DNA of 64,000 nt from Deinococcus sp. YIM 134068 (GCF_036543075.1 NZ_JAZHPF010000002.1:310001-374000); one strand, 5' to 3'; numbered from the stretch's first letter, positions 11,150 through 20,374 are shown. Notes: generated by a model from the sequence alone, not told the origin. Made by a program: numbers and translations.

Positions 11150-12073
11150 TCATCGAGACGTTTTCTCCCCCACCCGCCCGGCGGGCACGGGGTTCTCGTC
11201 GTCACTCCCCGCGCTGCGGTCCCCCTCACCCCCCCCGGCGAGCAGGAGGACGCGCCGGGCGGGCAGCGCGGGCGTAATTCCGGCGGCCCGCAGCGCGGGG
11301 GTGATGGCCTCCAGCACCTCGTCCTGCGCGATATTCGCCTCGCGGCGGATGGGCGGCGCGATCCAGAAGCGCACCTCCAGCTCCATGCCGGACTCGCCGT
11401 ACGCCCGCACGAGGACGGCGGGGGCCGGGTCGTCCAGCACCTGCTCCAGCCCCGCCAACGTGTCCAGGATGACCCGCTTGACCCGCGCGAGGTCCTCGCC
11501 GAAGCCGACCGTCAGGGCCACGTCGAGCCGACGGTGCTCGTAGGCCGTGTTCACGACCACCCGGTTGGTGTACAGCTCGCTGTTGGGGATGACGACCTGG
11601 CGGTTGTCGTAGGTGCGGATGAGGGTGGCGCGTACCTGGATGTCCTCCACCGTGCCCTCGTGCGGCCCGCTCACGATCTGGTCGCCGATGCGGAAGGGGC
11701 GGGTGAGCAGGAGGAGCAGCCCCGCGAGCAGATTCTGGAAGATGTCCTTGAAGGCGAACCCGATGGCGACCCCGCCCACCCCCAGCGCCCCGAAGAGGGA
11801 GGCGGCGTTGAGTTCGGGCACGATGATCGTCACCGCGACCAGTCCGCCGAGCGCGAGGACCACCCACCCCGCGAGCCGCGAGAACACGAGCGCCGTGCCC
11901 CCCTCGTGCCCGGCCCGCCCGGTGAGCGCGAAGACCCCCCGGCGGGCCAGCCCCGCCACGAACACGAACAGCACGAAGACGCCCAGCCCGATGATGACGT
12001 TGGGCAGGGCGGCGATCAGCCCCTGGAGCATCCCCTGAAGCCGCGTCCAGGCGGCGTCAATGTTCAGGTTCAC
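11150..12073 (-). CDS. small-conductance mechanosensitive channel, MscS family
   Basis: 307 residues: three hydrophobic helices, the third with the Ala/Gly packing pattern of MscS (GALGVGGVAIGFAFKDIFQN), then the beta domain (RPFRIGDQIVSG, VEDIQVRATLIRTYDNRQVV, IPNSELYTN) and the alpha/beta vestibule. It is a homoheptameric inner-membrane channel that releases solutes on hypo-osmotic shock. The C-terminal 25 residues are polar and probably disordered. It lies in the same direction as, and 100 bp upstream of, the diguanylate cyclase. Confidence 0.92.
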   Translation of the reverse strand: MNLNIDAAWTRLQGMLQGLIAALPNVIIGLGVFVLFVFVAGLARRGVFALTGRAGHEGGTALVFSRLAGWVVLALGGLVAVTIIVPELNAASLFGALGVGGVAIGFAFKDIFQNLLAGLLLLLTRPFRIGDQIVSGPHEGTVEDIQVRATLIRTYDNRQVVIPNSELYTNRVVVNTAYEHRRLDVALTVGFGEDLARVKRVILDTLAGLEQVLDDPAPAVLVRAYGESGMELEVRFWIAPPIRREANIAQDEVLEAITPALRAAGITPALPARRVLLLAGGGEGDRSAGSDDENPVPAGRVGEKTSR

Positions 12074-12113
12074 GTCCCTAACTTACGGCATCGGTCGGGG
12101 GTCCTGACTTGCG

Positions 12114-12445
12114 GGGGCGGCCAGCCGTCAGCTTCCAGCGACCAGCGGAACAGGGGGTGACGAGGTGACGAGGCGACGAGGAAAGGCCATGAGCGGGAGA
12201 AAGAGCCGAAGCACCCGCCTTCGGTCTTGCTCACAGCCCTTCGTGGATGACCTGGGAGTGCGAGGAACTCTGTTTTTTGCTCCTCCCGTTTGAACGCCTG
12301 ATGTGAGCTAGAAAACAAGCGTGCCAGATGTGCTCTTTTCTCCCTCCCTCCTTGTGGGGGAGGGTCGGGGAGGGGTGACGAGCACCGCTCGTCCTGCTGC
12401 CAGACGGCAGAAACGCTCCTTTTCCCCGATTCGCAATTCATATCA
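12114..12445. repeat. dispersed intergenic repeat, copy C (composite)
   Basis: The 364-bp gap downstream of the MerR gene is made of repeats. 12114-12157 (GGCGGCCAGC ... CAGCGGAACAGGGGG) recurs at 49268. 12275-12310 is an inverted partial match to 53108-53145. 12328-12445 is a full copy running from CTCTTTTCTCCCTCC through the G-rich hairpin to GCAATTCATATCAAG, aligned throughout with 52996-53115. No gene was recognised in it. Confidence 0.7.
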
Positions 12446-12567
12446 AGGGAAGAGGTTGAGCGAGCAGGGCGTCTTCAGAAACCGAACCGACCCACCGCTC
12501 TCGTCCGTCATCCACCAGCCCACCGCCCACGGCCAGGCACCCTCTCCCCTCCCCCACCCGCCCCGGA

Positions 12568-13433
12568 TCAACCGTCCGAACCTGCCTCCTCACGGAAGGG
12601 GAACGCGATGTCGCAGAAGGGGTCGTCCGGCCCCACCGCACTCTCCGGCACGAAGTACACCTCGCGGGGGAGGCCGCTTCCCGCCATCCCTGCCCCCGGA
12701 CGTGACCCAACACGGCGTCGTACGCCTCCAGGATGCCGGGGAACTCGCACTGCGCCCTCGTGACCCTGGTGAAGGCCTCGCGGTGGGCGGGTTCGAGGCG
12801 GACGCGCAGGTCGCCCTGCGGGTCGAGCGGGCCGCCCCCGAAGGGGACGCAGACCTCCACCGGGCCGTCGTTCTCCTCGTCCACCCGCCCGTGGTAGATG
12901 ACGAAGGAACGAGGTCCCGCGCGCAGACCGGACGCGGCGATGGCCGCGTACAGGTCGCGGCAGGCCGCGTCGATGAAGCCCGGCAACTCACCGACGAGGA
13001 GGTGGCGCTGGCGGGTGAGGACCTTCTGCTCGGGGACCTCGCGGGTCTGAACGTCGTACATGGTGTCTCCCTTCCCGGAAAGGAATGTCTCCAGGTGGTG
13101 AACGAGCCGCCGCTTGGCCTCCGCGTCCCGTTCCACCCCGCGCCAGTACGCCAAGGCCGCCCGCGCCGCCTCCGGGCCGGGCAGGTCGAGCACCGCCGCT
13201 ATCCGCGTCAGCGGCATATCGAGCTGCCGCAGCAGGGCGATGAGGCGGGCGCGCGGCAGTTGCTCCGGCGCGTACAGGCGGTAGCCGCTCGCCGGGTCGG
13301 TGAGGGCGGGCGAGAGCAGCCCCAGCGCGTCGTACAATCGCAGTGCTTTGGGGGTCAGGTGGGCCTCGCGGGCAAACGCCCCGATGGTGAGTCGCCGTGT
13401 GGGCGGCTCCCGGACCTGCGGCGTCTCGTTCAC
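12568..13433 (-). pseudogene. MerR-family regulator with GyrI-like domain, frameshifted near its 3' end
   Basis: N-terminal winged helix LTIGAFAREAHLTPKALRLY and a coiled-coil dimerisation helix ending in HHLETFLSG, then a GyrI-like ligand-binding domain beginning MYDVQTREVPEQKVLTRQRH. This is the BltR/BmrR-style architecture of drug-responsive activators. At about 12665-12675 the frame is lost in a C-run: unshifted, the frame runs on to 12438 with nonsense content, whereas the next frame continues as REVYFVPESAVGPDDPFCDI and stops at 12568, the expected end of such a domain. Restoring one C gives a normal protein of about 288 residues. Either a true mutation or a homopolymer error. Start codon is GTG with a weak ribosome site. 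Confidence 0.75.
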
Positions 13434-13629
13434 GGGGTCAGTCTGGACCCTGCCCGAAGGGGAAGGTCAAGCGCCGCGCCGGGAACCGTCCGTGACCTCT
13501 CCCCGCTTTGAGCAGACCGTCACCGGGCATGATGGGGGCAGAAGGGGGTAGATTGACCCCTTGCCGCACCCGCGACCCGCGAGGATGCCGACGAATGCCC
13601 GCCCCTCCGGGGGCCGCAGATAGGATTCC

Positions 13630-15180
13630 ATGACCAAGACAGAAGACAAGTCCATCCCCGCCGACCAGAACCGTTCCGAGGCGGGCACCGAACAGGCCCG
13701 CACCTCCCGCCGCCGTGGTGGCCGGGGAGGCGAAGCACAGAGGCAGGAAGCCACGCCCGCCGTGCCGAACGGCACTTCCTCCGACTGGCAGGCCCTCCTC
13801 GGCGGGCGCACCCCGACCCCCGTGCAGGCGGGGGCCATCCCCGTGCTGCTCGCCGGGCGCGACGTGATCACGACCGCGCGCACGGGCAGCGGCAAGACGC
13901 TGGCGTTCCTGATCCCTGCCGCCGCGCGAGGCATCGGCACGACCGCCACGCGCGGCCTGCGCCCCGAGGTCCTCGTGGTCACGCCCACGCGCGAACTCGC
14001 CGTGCAGATTCGGGACGTGGCCCGCGAACTCGGGATGCCCGCCGGGCGCATCACCGGGGGCATCACGCCCGGTCAGACCCGCGCCGAGGCGAGCGGCAAG
14101 GGCCTCATCGTGGGCACGCCGGGCCGCCTCAAGGACCTGATCACGCGGAGGGAACTCGACCTCTCTGGCCTGAGGTACGTCGTGCTGGACGAGGCCGACG
14201 AGCTGCTGTCGCTCGGCTTCCTCAAGGACGTGGGCGACATCCTGAACGCGGCGCAGTCGGCGACGGGCACGCGGCCCCTCCAGATCGCGATGGCCTCGGC
14301 GACCTTTCCGGCGGCGATCCGGGCGGTGGCCGAGCGCTTCATGCACGACCCCGCGCGCATCGACATCGCGCCCGCGCGGGTGGAGGGAGCGGAGAAGCCC
14401 AGCGGCGACGTGCTCGGCGGGGCGACGGGGGCCACCCACCTCCTGATTCACACGACGCGGGCGGACCTGCTCGAACTCGCCGCACGCCGCACGCGCGAGG
14501 CGTTGCGCGAACCCGGCGGCTGCGTGGTCATCTTCTGCCGCACAAAGGCGCTCGTGAAGCGGCGGGCCGAGCGGCTGAACGCCCTTCTGCCCGGCGAGAT
14601 CGTCAGCCCCCTCCAGGGCAACATGGACCAGAAGAAGCGCGAGCACACCATGAAAGAGCTGCGCGAGGGCAAGTCCCGCATCCTCGTCGCCACCGATATC
14701 GCCGGGCGCGGCATCGACCTGCCGGAGGTGCGGCTCGTCATCCACCTCGACGTGGCCTCCACCGCCGAGGACCACGTTCACCGTTCGGGCCGCACCGCCC
14801 GCGCGGGCAGGCCGGGCGTGAACCTCGTGATGCTCATCCCCGAGCAGCGCGGCCTGTGGCAGACGGTGCGCCGGGGCCTGCCGGGCGTGCTCCAGCCGCC
14901 CCTCACCGCCGAGGAGGGCCAGATCGACCGCGCCATTCAGGAGAAGCAGGGCCGGGGGTCGGGCAACGGGGTGGACGAGGGCGGGCGGGGACGGTCGGGG
15001 TCCGCGCGTCCCACTGCGGTGAGTGGGAGTGCGGGGAACGGGCACAACCAGGGCCGCCCATCCGCCGGACGCGGCACGCAGGAGAACCGGGGTCAGCCTC
15101 AACGCGCCACGTCCCAGCCCGCCGGAGTCGGCGGGGGCCGGGTGGGGCCGCAGCGGGCCAGGCGGGGCGGGCGGCGCTGA
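13630..15180 (+). CDS. DEAD-box ATP-dependent RNA helicase
   Basis: 516 residues. Walker A ARTGSGKT at residues 83-90, motif Ia TPTRELA, DEAD box in VLDEADELL, SAT motif III, and in the second domain VATDIAGRGIDLPE and HRSGRTARAG. The Q-motif region is short (TPTPVQAGAIPVLLAGRD). The N-terminal 50 residues are basic, and the last 75 residues are Gly/Arg/Gln-rich, a low-complexity tail typical of RNA-binding helicases. It unwinds RNA duplexes or remodels RNPs, often in cold shock or ribosome assembly. Monocistronic in appearance. Confidence 0.93.
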   Translation: MTKTEDKSIPADQNRSEAGTEQARTSRRRGGRGGEAQRQEATPAVPNGTSSDWQALLGGRTPTPVQAGAIPVLLAGRDVITTARTGSGKTLAFLIPAAARGIGTTATRGLRPEVLVVTPTRELAVQIRDVARELGMPAGRITGGITPGQTRAEASGKGLIVGTPGRLKDLITRRELDLSGLRYVVLDEADELLSLGFLKDVGDILNAAQSATGTRPLQIAMASATFPAAIRAVAERFMHDPARIDIAPARVEGAEKPSGDVLGGATGATHLLIHTTRADLLELAARRTREALREPGGCVVIFCRTKALVKRRAERLNALLPGEIVSPLQGNMDQKKREHTMKELREGKSRILVATDIAGRGIDLPEVRLVIHLDVASTAEDHVHRSGRTARAGRPGVNLVMLIPEQRGLWQTVRRGLPGVLQPPLTAEEGQIDRAIQEKQGRGSGNGVDEGGRGRSGSARPTAVSGSAGNGHNQGRPSAGRGTQENRGQPQRATSQPAGVGGGRVGPQRARRGGRR

Positions 15181-15243
15181 AGACGAGCGCGGCCTTGACC
15201 CGACTCTCAGCCGCGCCCCCGCCTCCCGCCGAAGACTTGGCCC

Positions 15244-15435
15244 ATGTCCTACGTCGTGATGGTGACGCGCCCGGCGGAAACGCCCGGCAACCCTCAGCAC
15301 CGCTTCCGCCTCAGTGACGGGCGCGGCCAGCCCCGCACCTTCGCCACCCGCGACGAGGCCGAGCAGGCCCGCACCGAACACCTGGGCCGCTTCCCGGCGG
15401 ATGAGGCGACGGTTTCCCCCGCCGAGCAGGGCTGA
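15244..15435 (+). CDS. hypothetical 63-residue protein
   Basis: Short frame beginning MSYVVMVTRPAETPGNPQHR, charged, with a pattern (FATRDEAEQARTEHLGRF) resembling small single-domain proteins that tag a parameter string to a residue pair; no family recognised. It ends 30 bp before a strong hairpin terminator, which supports expression from the helicase side. Ribosome site weak. Confidence 0.5.
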   Translation: MSYVVMVTRPAETPGNPQHRFRLSDGRGQPRTFATRDEAEQARTEHLGRFPADEATVSPAEQG

Positions 15436-15464
15436 TCAGGTCTTCTCCAAAAGTTATTTCCGAA

Positions 15465-15508
15465 GGTGGCCCCGACGAGCTTGAGTACGTCGGGGCCACC
15501 GCTTTTCT
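15465..15508 (+). terminator. strong intrinsic terminator
   Basis: Perfect 13-bp stem GGTGGCCCCGACG / CGTCGGGGCCACC (15465-15477 with 15488-15500), ten-base loop, followed by GCTTTTCT. Ends the transcript of the 63-residue gene and probably the helicase. Confidence 0.85.
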
Positions 15509-15594
15509 CTGGCGACTGGCGACCCCGAATGAACCTTCCCACAACTGACCACCCCGTAAGAAAGCTGTGATCAGCCCCCCGTCAGACTGCCCGC

Positions 15595-15855
15595 ATGACC
15601 GACCCCCAGGTGCAGGCCCAGGTTGACGCCGAACAGGTCCGCCTCGTGCGGGAGGCGCTGGCCCTGCGCCGGGAATGCCCGGCCACCGGGGACACCTCAG
15701 CCTCTCCGGTCGTCCGCTTCCTGCCTGGACGGCCTCGCCCGACCGCCGCCGAGTTCATGACCTGGCCTGTCGGAGGATGGAGGGCCGCCGTCGGCGAGTC
15801 TGCCCCGGCGACCCCAGAGGATCAGGAGGCGGGGCAGCTCATCATTCGCCGCTGA
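15595..15855 (+). CDS. hypothetical 86-residue protein
   Basis: Begins MTDPQVQAQVDAEQVRLVRE and is mostly polar, with no recognised motif. It lies downstream of a terminator, so would need its own promoter, and its end overlaps the convergent HD-GYP gene by 14 bases. Coding support is only composition and a plausible start. Confidence 0.4.
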   Translation: MTDPQVQAQVDAEQVRLVREALALRRECPATGDTSASPVVRFLPGRPRPTAAEFMTWPVGGWRAAVGESAPATPEDQEAGQLIIRR

Positions 15856-16897
15856 ATTCAGTTCTCCCGTCCGCCTCCAGCCGCCGCAGGAAGGCGCTGA
15901 CGATCTCCGGGTCGAACTGTCGCCCGGCCTGTGCCCGGAGTTCCACGGCGGCCTCATGTGCCGTCCAGGCCCGCTTGTAGGGCCGCTCGCTCGTCAGGGC
16001 GTCGTACACGTCCACCACGGCGAAGATGCGGGCGAGGAGGGGGATGGCCCCGCCGCTCAGCCCGTGCGGGTAGCCCGAGCCGTCCCAGCGTTCGTGGTGC
16101 GCGCGGATCAACCCCAGGGACGGGGCCGGGAGGAAGCCCAGGGTGGCGGCGAAGCGTTCGCCCTCCAGCACGTGGCCGCGCATGGTCTCCCACTCGGCGT
16201 CGTCGAGCGGTCCGGGCTTGAGCAGCGTGGCGTCGGAGATCGACAGCTTGCCGATGTCGTGGAGGTACGCGCCGAGCCGCAACGCCTCCAGGGCCGTGTC
16301 GTCCAGCCCGAGCGCCGCGCCGAGCCGGGTCGCCCAGGTCGTCACCCGGTCGGTGTGGCCCTTGGTCTCGCGGTCGCGGGCCTCCAGCGCCAGCCCCAGT
16401 GCCCGCACCGCCGCCTCGTGGGCCGCGCGGGCGGCGGCCTCCGCCCGCTTCTGCTCCTCGATGTCGGTGCAGGTGCCCACCCAGGCGAGGCGGCGGCCCG
16501 CGCCGTCGTCCACCCGCACCCCCCGAACCATGAACCAGCGGTGCTCCCCGTCACGATTCCGCAGGCGGTACTCGATCTCGTAGTTCCTGCCGCTCGCCAC
16601 GGCCCCCGTCCAGGCGGCCAGGGTGGGTGCCTCGTCCTCCGGGTGCAGCGCCTCCTCGAACCCGAAGCCGCGCGTGCCCCCCACCAGCCCGGTGTAGTCC
16701 ACCCACGCCCGGTTCACATGTTCCCAGACCCCGTCGGCGTCTGCCGTCCAGAGCATCACCGGCATCTCGTCGAGAAGACGATGGTACCCGTCTTCGGGCT
16801 GAAGGGGCAGGAGGTAGGCGGCCTGACTGGCTTCGGAGGACACGTGAGAAGGGTAGGGGAAGTTCGCCCGCACACTCACCAAATCTCGCAAATTCAA
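15842..16897 (-). CDS. PAS - HD-GYP cyclic di-GMP phosphodiesterase
   Basis: 351 residues. A PAS/PAC sensor at about residues 40-155 (LLDEMPVMLWTADADGVWEH ... EHRWFMVRGVRVDDGAGRRL), a coiled-coil linker, then an HD-GYP domain with the metal-binding HDIGKLSI, HVLEGE, HHERWDGSGYP and the GYP loop intact (GSGYPHGLSG). It should hydrolyse c-di-GMP to GMP or pGpG. Ends in the neighbouring convergent gene and starts 15 bp from the stop of the GAF-GGDEF gene upstream, so the two opposing c-di-GMP enzymes are probably one operon. Confidence 0.92.
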   Translation of the reverse strand: MNLRDLVSVRANFPYPSHVSSEASQAAYLLPLQPEDGYHRLLDEMPVMLWTADADGVWEHVNRAWVDYTGLVGGTRGFGFEEALHPEDEAPTLAAWTGAVASGRNYEIEYRLRNRDGEHRWFMVRGVRVDDGAGRRLAWVGTCTDIEEQKRAEAAARAAHEAAVRALGLALEARDRETKGHTDRVTTWATRLGAALGLDDTALEALRLGAYLHDIGKLSISDATLLKPGPLDDAEWETMRGHVLEGERFAATLGFLPAPSLGLIRAHHERWDGSGYPHGLSGGAIPLLARIFAVVDVYDALTSERPYKRAWTAHEAAVELRAQAGRQFDPEIVSAFLRRLEADGRTEFSGE

Positions 16898-16912
16898 AGT
16901 AAAGGCAGAGCT

Positions 16913-18466
16913 TCATCCCCCAGTGGGGGAGGGTTCTATGGCAGGAGACCGCCGCCGCTTGTCCGCGTACATCCGCTCGTCGGCCAGCCGCAGGGTCGCC
17001 GCCGGCCCGGACGCCTCCCCCGGCCACAGCGCCACCCCGAAGGACGCCGCGACCTCGTGGAAGCCGGCGGCGCGGGCGGTGGCGACCGCCGCGTCGATCT
17101 GCTCCAGCACGGCGGCCTCGGCGCTCGCCCGGTCATCCACGCCCCGCCGCACGACCACGAACTCGTCCCCGCCGAGCCGGTACAGCGAGGCACCGGGCGG
17201 CAGCTCCGCCGCCAGCGCCCCCGCGAAGAGCCGCAGCAGCACGTCGCCGCGTGCGTGGCCCTCGCGGTCATTGACCGCCTTGAAGCCGTCGAGGTCGAGG
17301 ACGGCCACGGCGCATGGCGGGAGGTCAGCGCCGAGCAGCTCGTCGAGGGAGCGGCGGTTTTCCAGCCCGGTGAGCGGGTCGTGCCGCGCCTCGCGCCGCA
17401 TGTGGTCCTCACGGTCCTGTCGCAGCAGCGCCCCCGTGATGGTGCGGCTGGCGACCTGGAACAACTCGCGCTCCGCCCGGCCCCACGGTCGCTCCTCCCG
17501 CCGCAGGGCGACCAGCAGGTAGCGGATGCCGTGAAGTTGCCCCAGGGGGGCCAGAACAGCCCCCCGCATCCCCTCCTCCATCCACTCGCAGGGAGGGAAC
17601 GCCCCGTGCGGCTTCTCAGAGACCCCCAAAAGGCTTTCCAGGAAGCAGGGGGCCTCCCAGGTCATGGCCCGGCTCAGCAGGCCCTCCACGGCCCTCGTAG
17701 GGGCTTGCAGGAATGGGGGGGGTGGCGGGGCCTCCCCGGACGGCGACCAGATCGTTTCGACAGTGAGCTGACCCTCCCTCTCCCCCAACAGCCCGGCCCA
17801 GTCCAGGGGGCTGAGCTGGGCGAGCAGGGCCACGGCGGACCCCACCAGCGTCTGCGGGTCGAGGTCGAGGTCGGCGAGGGCGGAGAGGGCCGCGAGCGTC
17901 TCGGCGTGGGCGGTGGCGCGGCGCAGGTCGTCCACCAGCCGCTGCCGGGTCTCGGCCTCCCGCTCGGCGGCGCGGCGGGCACGGCGCAGCTCCAGCTCGT
18001 CCACGGCGAGGGCGGCCAGGCCCATCAGGGCCTCACGCTCCACCGCCGTCACCTCGGCGCGCGGCGCGTGGTCGAGGACACACAGGGTCCCGATGTTGTA
18101 CCCGTCGGGCGTGCGGAGCGGGGCACCCGCGTAGAAGCGGAACGCTCCCGGCCCACCCACGAGCGGGTGGTTGACGAACCGGGGGTCGCGCGCGAGGTCC
18201 AGCGAGACGAACACCCCGTCCTGCTCGATGGTCCGCGCGCAGAAGGAGAGCTGGCGGTCCATCTGCCGCAGGTCCACCCCGACGCAGGCCTTACTCCACG
18301 AGTGCTCCGTCGTGATGATGTTTACGAGCGCGACCGGCACCCGGAAGAACTGCGCGGCGAGCTGCGCCACCCGGTCGAAGGTGGCCTCCGGCAGCGTGTC
18401 GAGGATGGCGTACCGCGAGACGGCCTCCAGGCGGGCGAGTTCAGGGGTGGGAAGCGCCACGAGCAT
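16913..18466 (-). CDS. GAF-GGDEF diguanylate cyclase
   Basis: 517 residues: an N-terminal GAF domain (about 20-160, beginning RYAILDTLPEATFDRVAQLA), a helical linker, a second weaker GAF-like region (about 190-340), and a GGDEF domain (about 355-510) with DPLTGLENRRSLDEL and an intact RLGGDEF. No RxxD inhibitory site precedes GGDEF, so feedback inhibition of the usual kind is not expected. Soluble; senses an unknown small ligand. Lies between the HD-GYP gene and repA. Confidence 0.92.
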   Translation of the reverse strand: MLVALPTPELARLEAVSRYAILDTLPEATFDRVAQLAAQFFRVPVALVNIITTEHSWSKACVGVDLRQMDRQLSFCARTIEQDGVFVSLDLARDPRFVNHPLVGGPGAFRFYAGAPLRTPDGYNIGTLCVLDHAPRAEVTAVEREALMGLAALAVDELELRRARRAAEREAETRQRLVDDLRRATAHAETLAALSALADLDLDPQTLVGSAVALLAQLSPLDWAGLLGEREGQLTVETIWSPSGEAPPPPPFLQAPTRAVEGLLSRAMTWEAPCFLESLLGVSEKPHGAFPPCEWMEEGMRGAVLAPLGQLHGIRYLLVALRREERPWGRAERELFQVASRTITGALLRQDREDHMRREARHDPLTGLENRRSLDELLGADLPPCAVAVLDLDGFKAVNDREGHARGDVLLRLFAGALAAELPPGASLYRLGGDEFVVVRRGVDDRASAEAAVLEQIDAAVATARAAGFHEVAASFGVALWPGEASGPAATLRLADERMYADKRRRSPAIEPSPTGG

Positions 18467-18532
18467 GTCGGGAATCAGGGTAGGCGGCGCTCTGCTCCAG
18501 AAGTCTTACAGGGGCGCGGCGGGGCAAAACAC

Positions 18533-18548
18533 CACAGGTGTGTCTCAG
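18533..18548 (+). repeat. single iteron downstream of repA
   Basis: Exact copy (CACAGGTGTGTCTCAG) of the 16-bp iteron found in the origin cluster, 1.5 kb from the rest, just past the repA stop codon. Could be a titration or handcuffing site for RepA. Confidence 0.8.
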
Positions 18549-18554
18549 GCGAAC

Positions 18555-19946
18555 TCAGCTCAGCGCGGCCAGGCGGTCCTTGAGATCGTCCACGAATCCC
18601 TGCGCGTCCATGCGCGCGAGGCGGTGGTGGGCCTCCACGAGCAGGGCCGCCCCGTCCAGCCCCCCCACCGTGAGCTGGTGGCGCAGGGTATCCAGGTGGG
18701 CCGCCGTGAACTTGCGGTGGTAGAGCAACGACACGCGCTTGGCGGTGAAGGCGGCGGCCTCCGCCGGACCCAGGCCGCGCAGTTCCGCCGTCACGTCCAC
18801 GCTGGGTTCCTCCGGGGCACCTGGGGCGACACGCTGGACGGTCGGGGCGGGCGTGTCCCCCGGCGCGCGGTCGCTCAGTGCCTTGCCCGCCTTGCCCGGC
18901 GCGGGTTCCGGGTATTGGTCGGGGTGCCGGATGAGGTGGACGAGGGCGTGGGCGGGCGTCTTGCGAATCTTGAGCAGGCCCGCACGCAGCAGCCGCTCGA
19001 ACAGCTCGATGCGCGTCATCAGCACCGAAGCGGTGTACTGCCGGGTGAGCTGCCGCGCCATCCCGTCGGCGACCCCGTGGACGCGGAACCGGTGGAGCAG
19101 CGCCGGGCTGATCGGCGTGAATTCGGGCGAGAACTCGTAGCGCAGCCGCTGTTTCTTGCCGCGCCCGTCCAGGGTCACGTTGCGGAGGTAGCCCCGGCGC
19201 AGCAGCTCCTCGTGCGGCCCCTCCAGCGCGCGGCGCACCACATCCGGGCGACCGTTGGGGAGCTTGCACTGGTCGGCCCACTCGATGAGGCCCACCTCGT
19301 ACTCGTCGATCACCTCGTCGGGCCGCTCGGGGTGGTAGCGCATGGCGTCGAGCAGCCGGAAGATGATCCGCGTGCGGGGCCGGGAGAGCGACTGCATGAA
19401 CTCGATGTTCAGCGGCTTGGTGTACCCGCTCCGCAGGGACGCGACCAGCGGCTCGGCGAGGCGCAGCCGCAACATGCTCCGGTCGTCGAAGCGGCCCGAC
19501 TCGCCGTGGTGGGTGTATTCCAGCAGCTCGATGAAGTGGAACTTCGCGGTCGTCCAGCGCCGATTCGGGTGATCGCGCCATCCGCCGCTGATCTCGTACG
19601 AGGTCGTGTGCAGGCGGTCGAGGCTCTCGGCGAGCATCGTGCGGTAGCGCCCGTTGCGGTGAAAGCCCGCCAGGCGCAGCAGGTCCGTGACGGCCAGCGT
19701 CATCTCGCCGTCCTCCGGCAAACCGCTGCTCATGTAGTGGTCGATCAATGCGCTGCTCACGTCGTTGTCGATGCCGTGCGGAATCCCCAGCTCCGGCAGT
19801 GCCCGGCACCCCACCCGCACCACCCGGTCCCCCTGCGTGAAGGTCACGCGCCAGGAATGCTGGCCCTCCACCGAGTCCTGGGCCGAGACCAGATTCAGCC
19901 GTCCCCAGTTGAGGTCGTCGAACCGTGCGAGTTTGGGGTCGTTCAT
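18555..19946 (-). CDS. repA: plasmid/secondary-chromosome replication initiator protein A
   Basis: 463 residues. The start MNDPKLARFDDLNWGRLNLV follows GGGAGA and excludes a longer open frame through the AT-rich patch. The sequence resembles the Deinococcus replication initiators annotated as RepA (PF10134-like), with the region LADLLRLAGFHRNGRYRTML-like helix-turn-helix (TDLLRLAGFHRNGRY) and SRPRTRIIFRLLDAM suggesting paired winged-helix domains. It should bind the 16-bp iterons located just upstream of its own gene, opening the adjacent AT-rich DNA and also repressing its own promoter. Context (iterons, parAB nearby) is the main support. Confidence 0.85.
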   Translation of the reverse strand: MNDPKLARFDDLNWGRLNLVSAQDSVEGQHSWRVTFTQGDRVVRVGCRALPELGIPHGIDNDVSSALIDHYMSSGLPEDGEMTLAVTDLLRLAGFHRNGRYRTMLAESLDRLHTTSYEISGGWRDHPNRRWTTAKFHFIELLEYTHHGESGRFDDRSMLRLRLAEPLVASLRSGYTKPLNIEFMQSLSRPRTRIIFRLLDAMRYHPERPDEVIDEYEVGLIEWADQCKLPNGRPDVVRRALEGPHEELLRRGYLRNVTLDGRGKKQRLRYEFSPEFTPISPALLHRFRVHGVADGMARQLTRQYTASVLMTRIELFERLLRAGLLKIRKTPAHALVHLIRHPDQYPEPAPGKAGKALSDRAPGDTPAPTVQRVAPGAPEEPSVDVTAELRGLGPAEAAAFTAKRVSLLYHRKFTAAHLDTLRHQLTVGGLDGAALLVEAHHRLARMDAQGFVDDLKDRLAALS

Positions 19947-19962
19947 GCGTCTCCCTGGTGGT

Positions 19963-20020
19963 GAACAGATTATCTGATCTGAAAGAAAAAATATCTGTAA
20001 AACATAATGATGAAACACCA
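19963..20020. promoter_or_regulatory. AT-rich patch: repA promoter and candidate unwinding element
   Basis: About 58 bases that are mainly A/T, in sharp contrast to the surroundings, lie directly between repA and the iterons. They include A-tracts and two overlapping CAGAT/ATCTG words. The position suits both a DNA unwinding element and the minus-strand repA promoter; no exact -35/-10 pair could be assigned. No DnaA-box consensus was found here. Confidence 0.6.
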
Positions 20021-20072
20021 CCAGAGGCCACCTGCATACCCGCGCCAGGAGGGCGCATACCCCCTCTTTCCC

Positions 20073-20355
20073 CACAGGTGTGTCTCAGTAAACACCACAA
20101 GTGTGTCTCAGCAGATGAGCCAAAACACCACAAGTATGTCTCAGGGGGGCCAAAAAACACCACAGGTGTGTCTCAGCAAACACCACAGGTATGTCTCAGG
20201 GGTCTCCTGAGACACAGTTGTGGGGAAATAGCCGAATCCCACAGGTATGTCTCAGGCGGGAGGCCCGGAATCCCACAAGTGTGTCTCAGGCGGGAGGCCC
20301 GAATCCCACAAGTGTGTCTCAGGCAAAACGCCCGAATCCCACAAGTGTGTCTCAG
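20073..20355. repeat. replication origin iteron cluster (10 copies)
   Basis: Ten 16-bp repeats with consensus CACARGTRTGTCTCAG. Direct copies start at 20073, 20096, 20129, 20161, 20184, 20240, 20274, 20307 and 20340; one inverted copy spans 20207-20222. Start-to-start steps are 23, 33, 32, 23, 23, 33, 34, 33 and 33 bases, close to two or three helical turns, so all copies face the same side of the helix. This is the expected RepA binding array of an iteron-controlled origin. Confidence 0.93.
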
Positions 20356-20374
20356 GCAAAATCTGGTTTTCGGG

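Noticed and set aside
12070..12441. A 123-codon minus-strand frame in the intergenic gap downstream of the MerR gene
   Set aside because: It reads through the dispersed repeats, overlaps the MscS start and has no recognisable domain.
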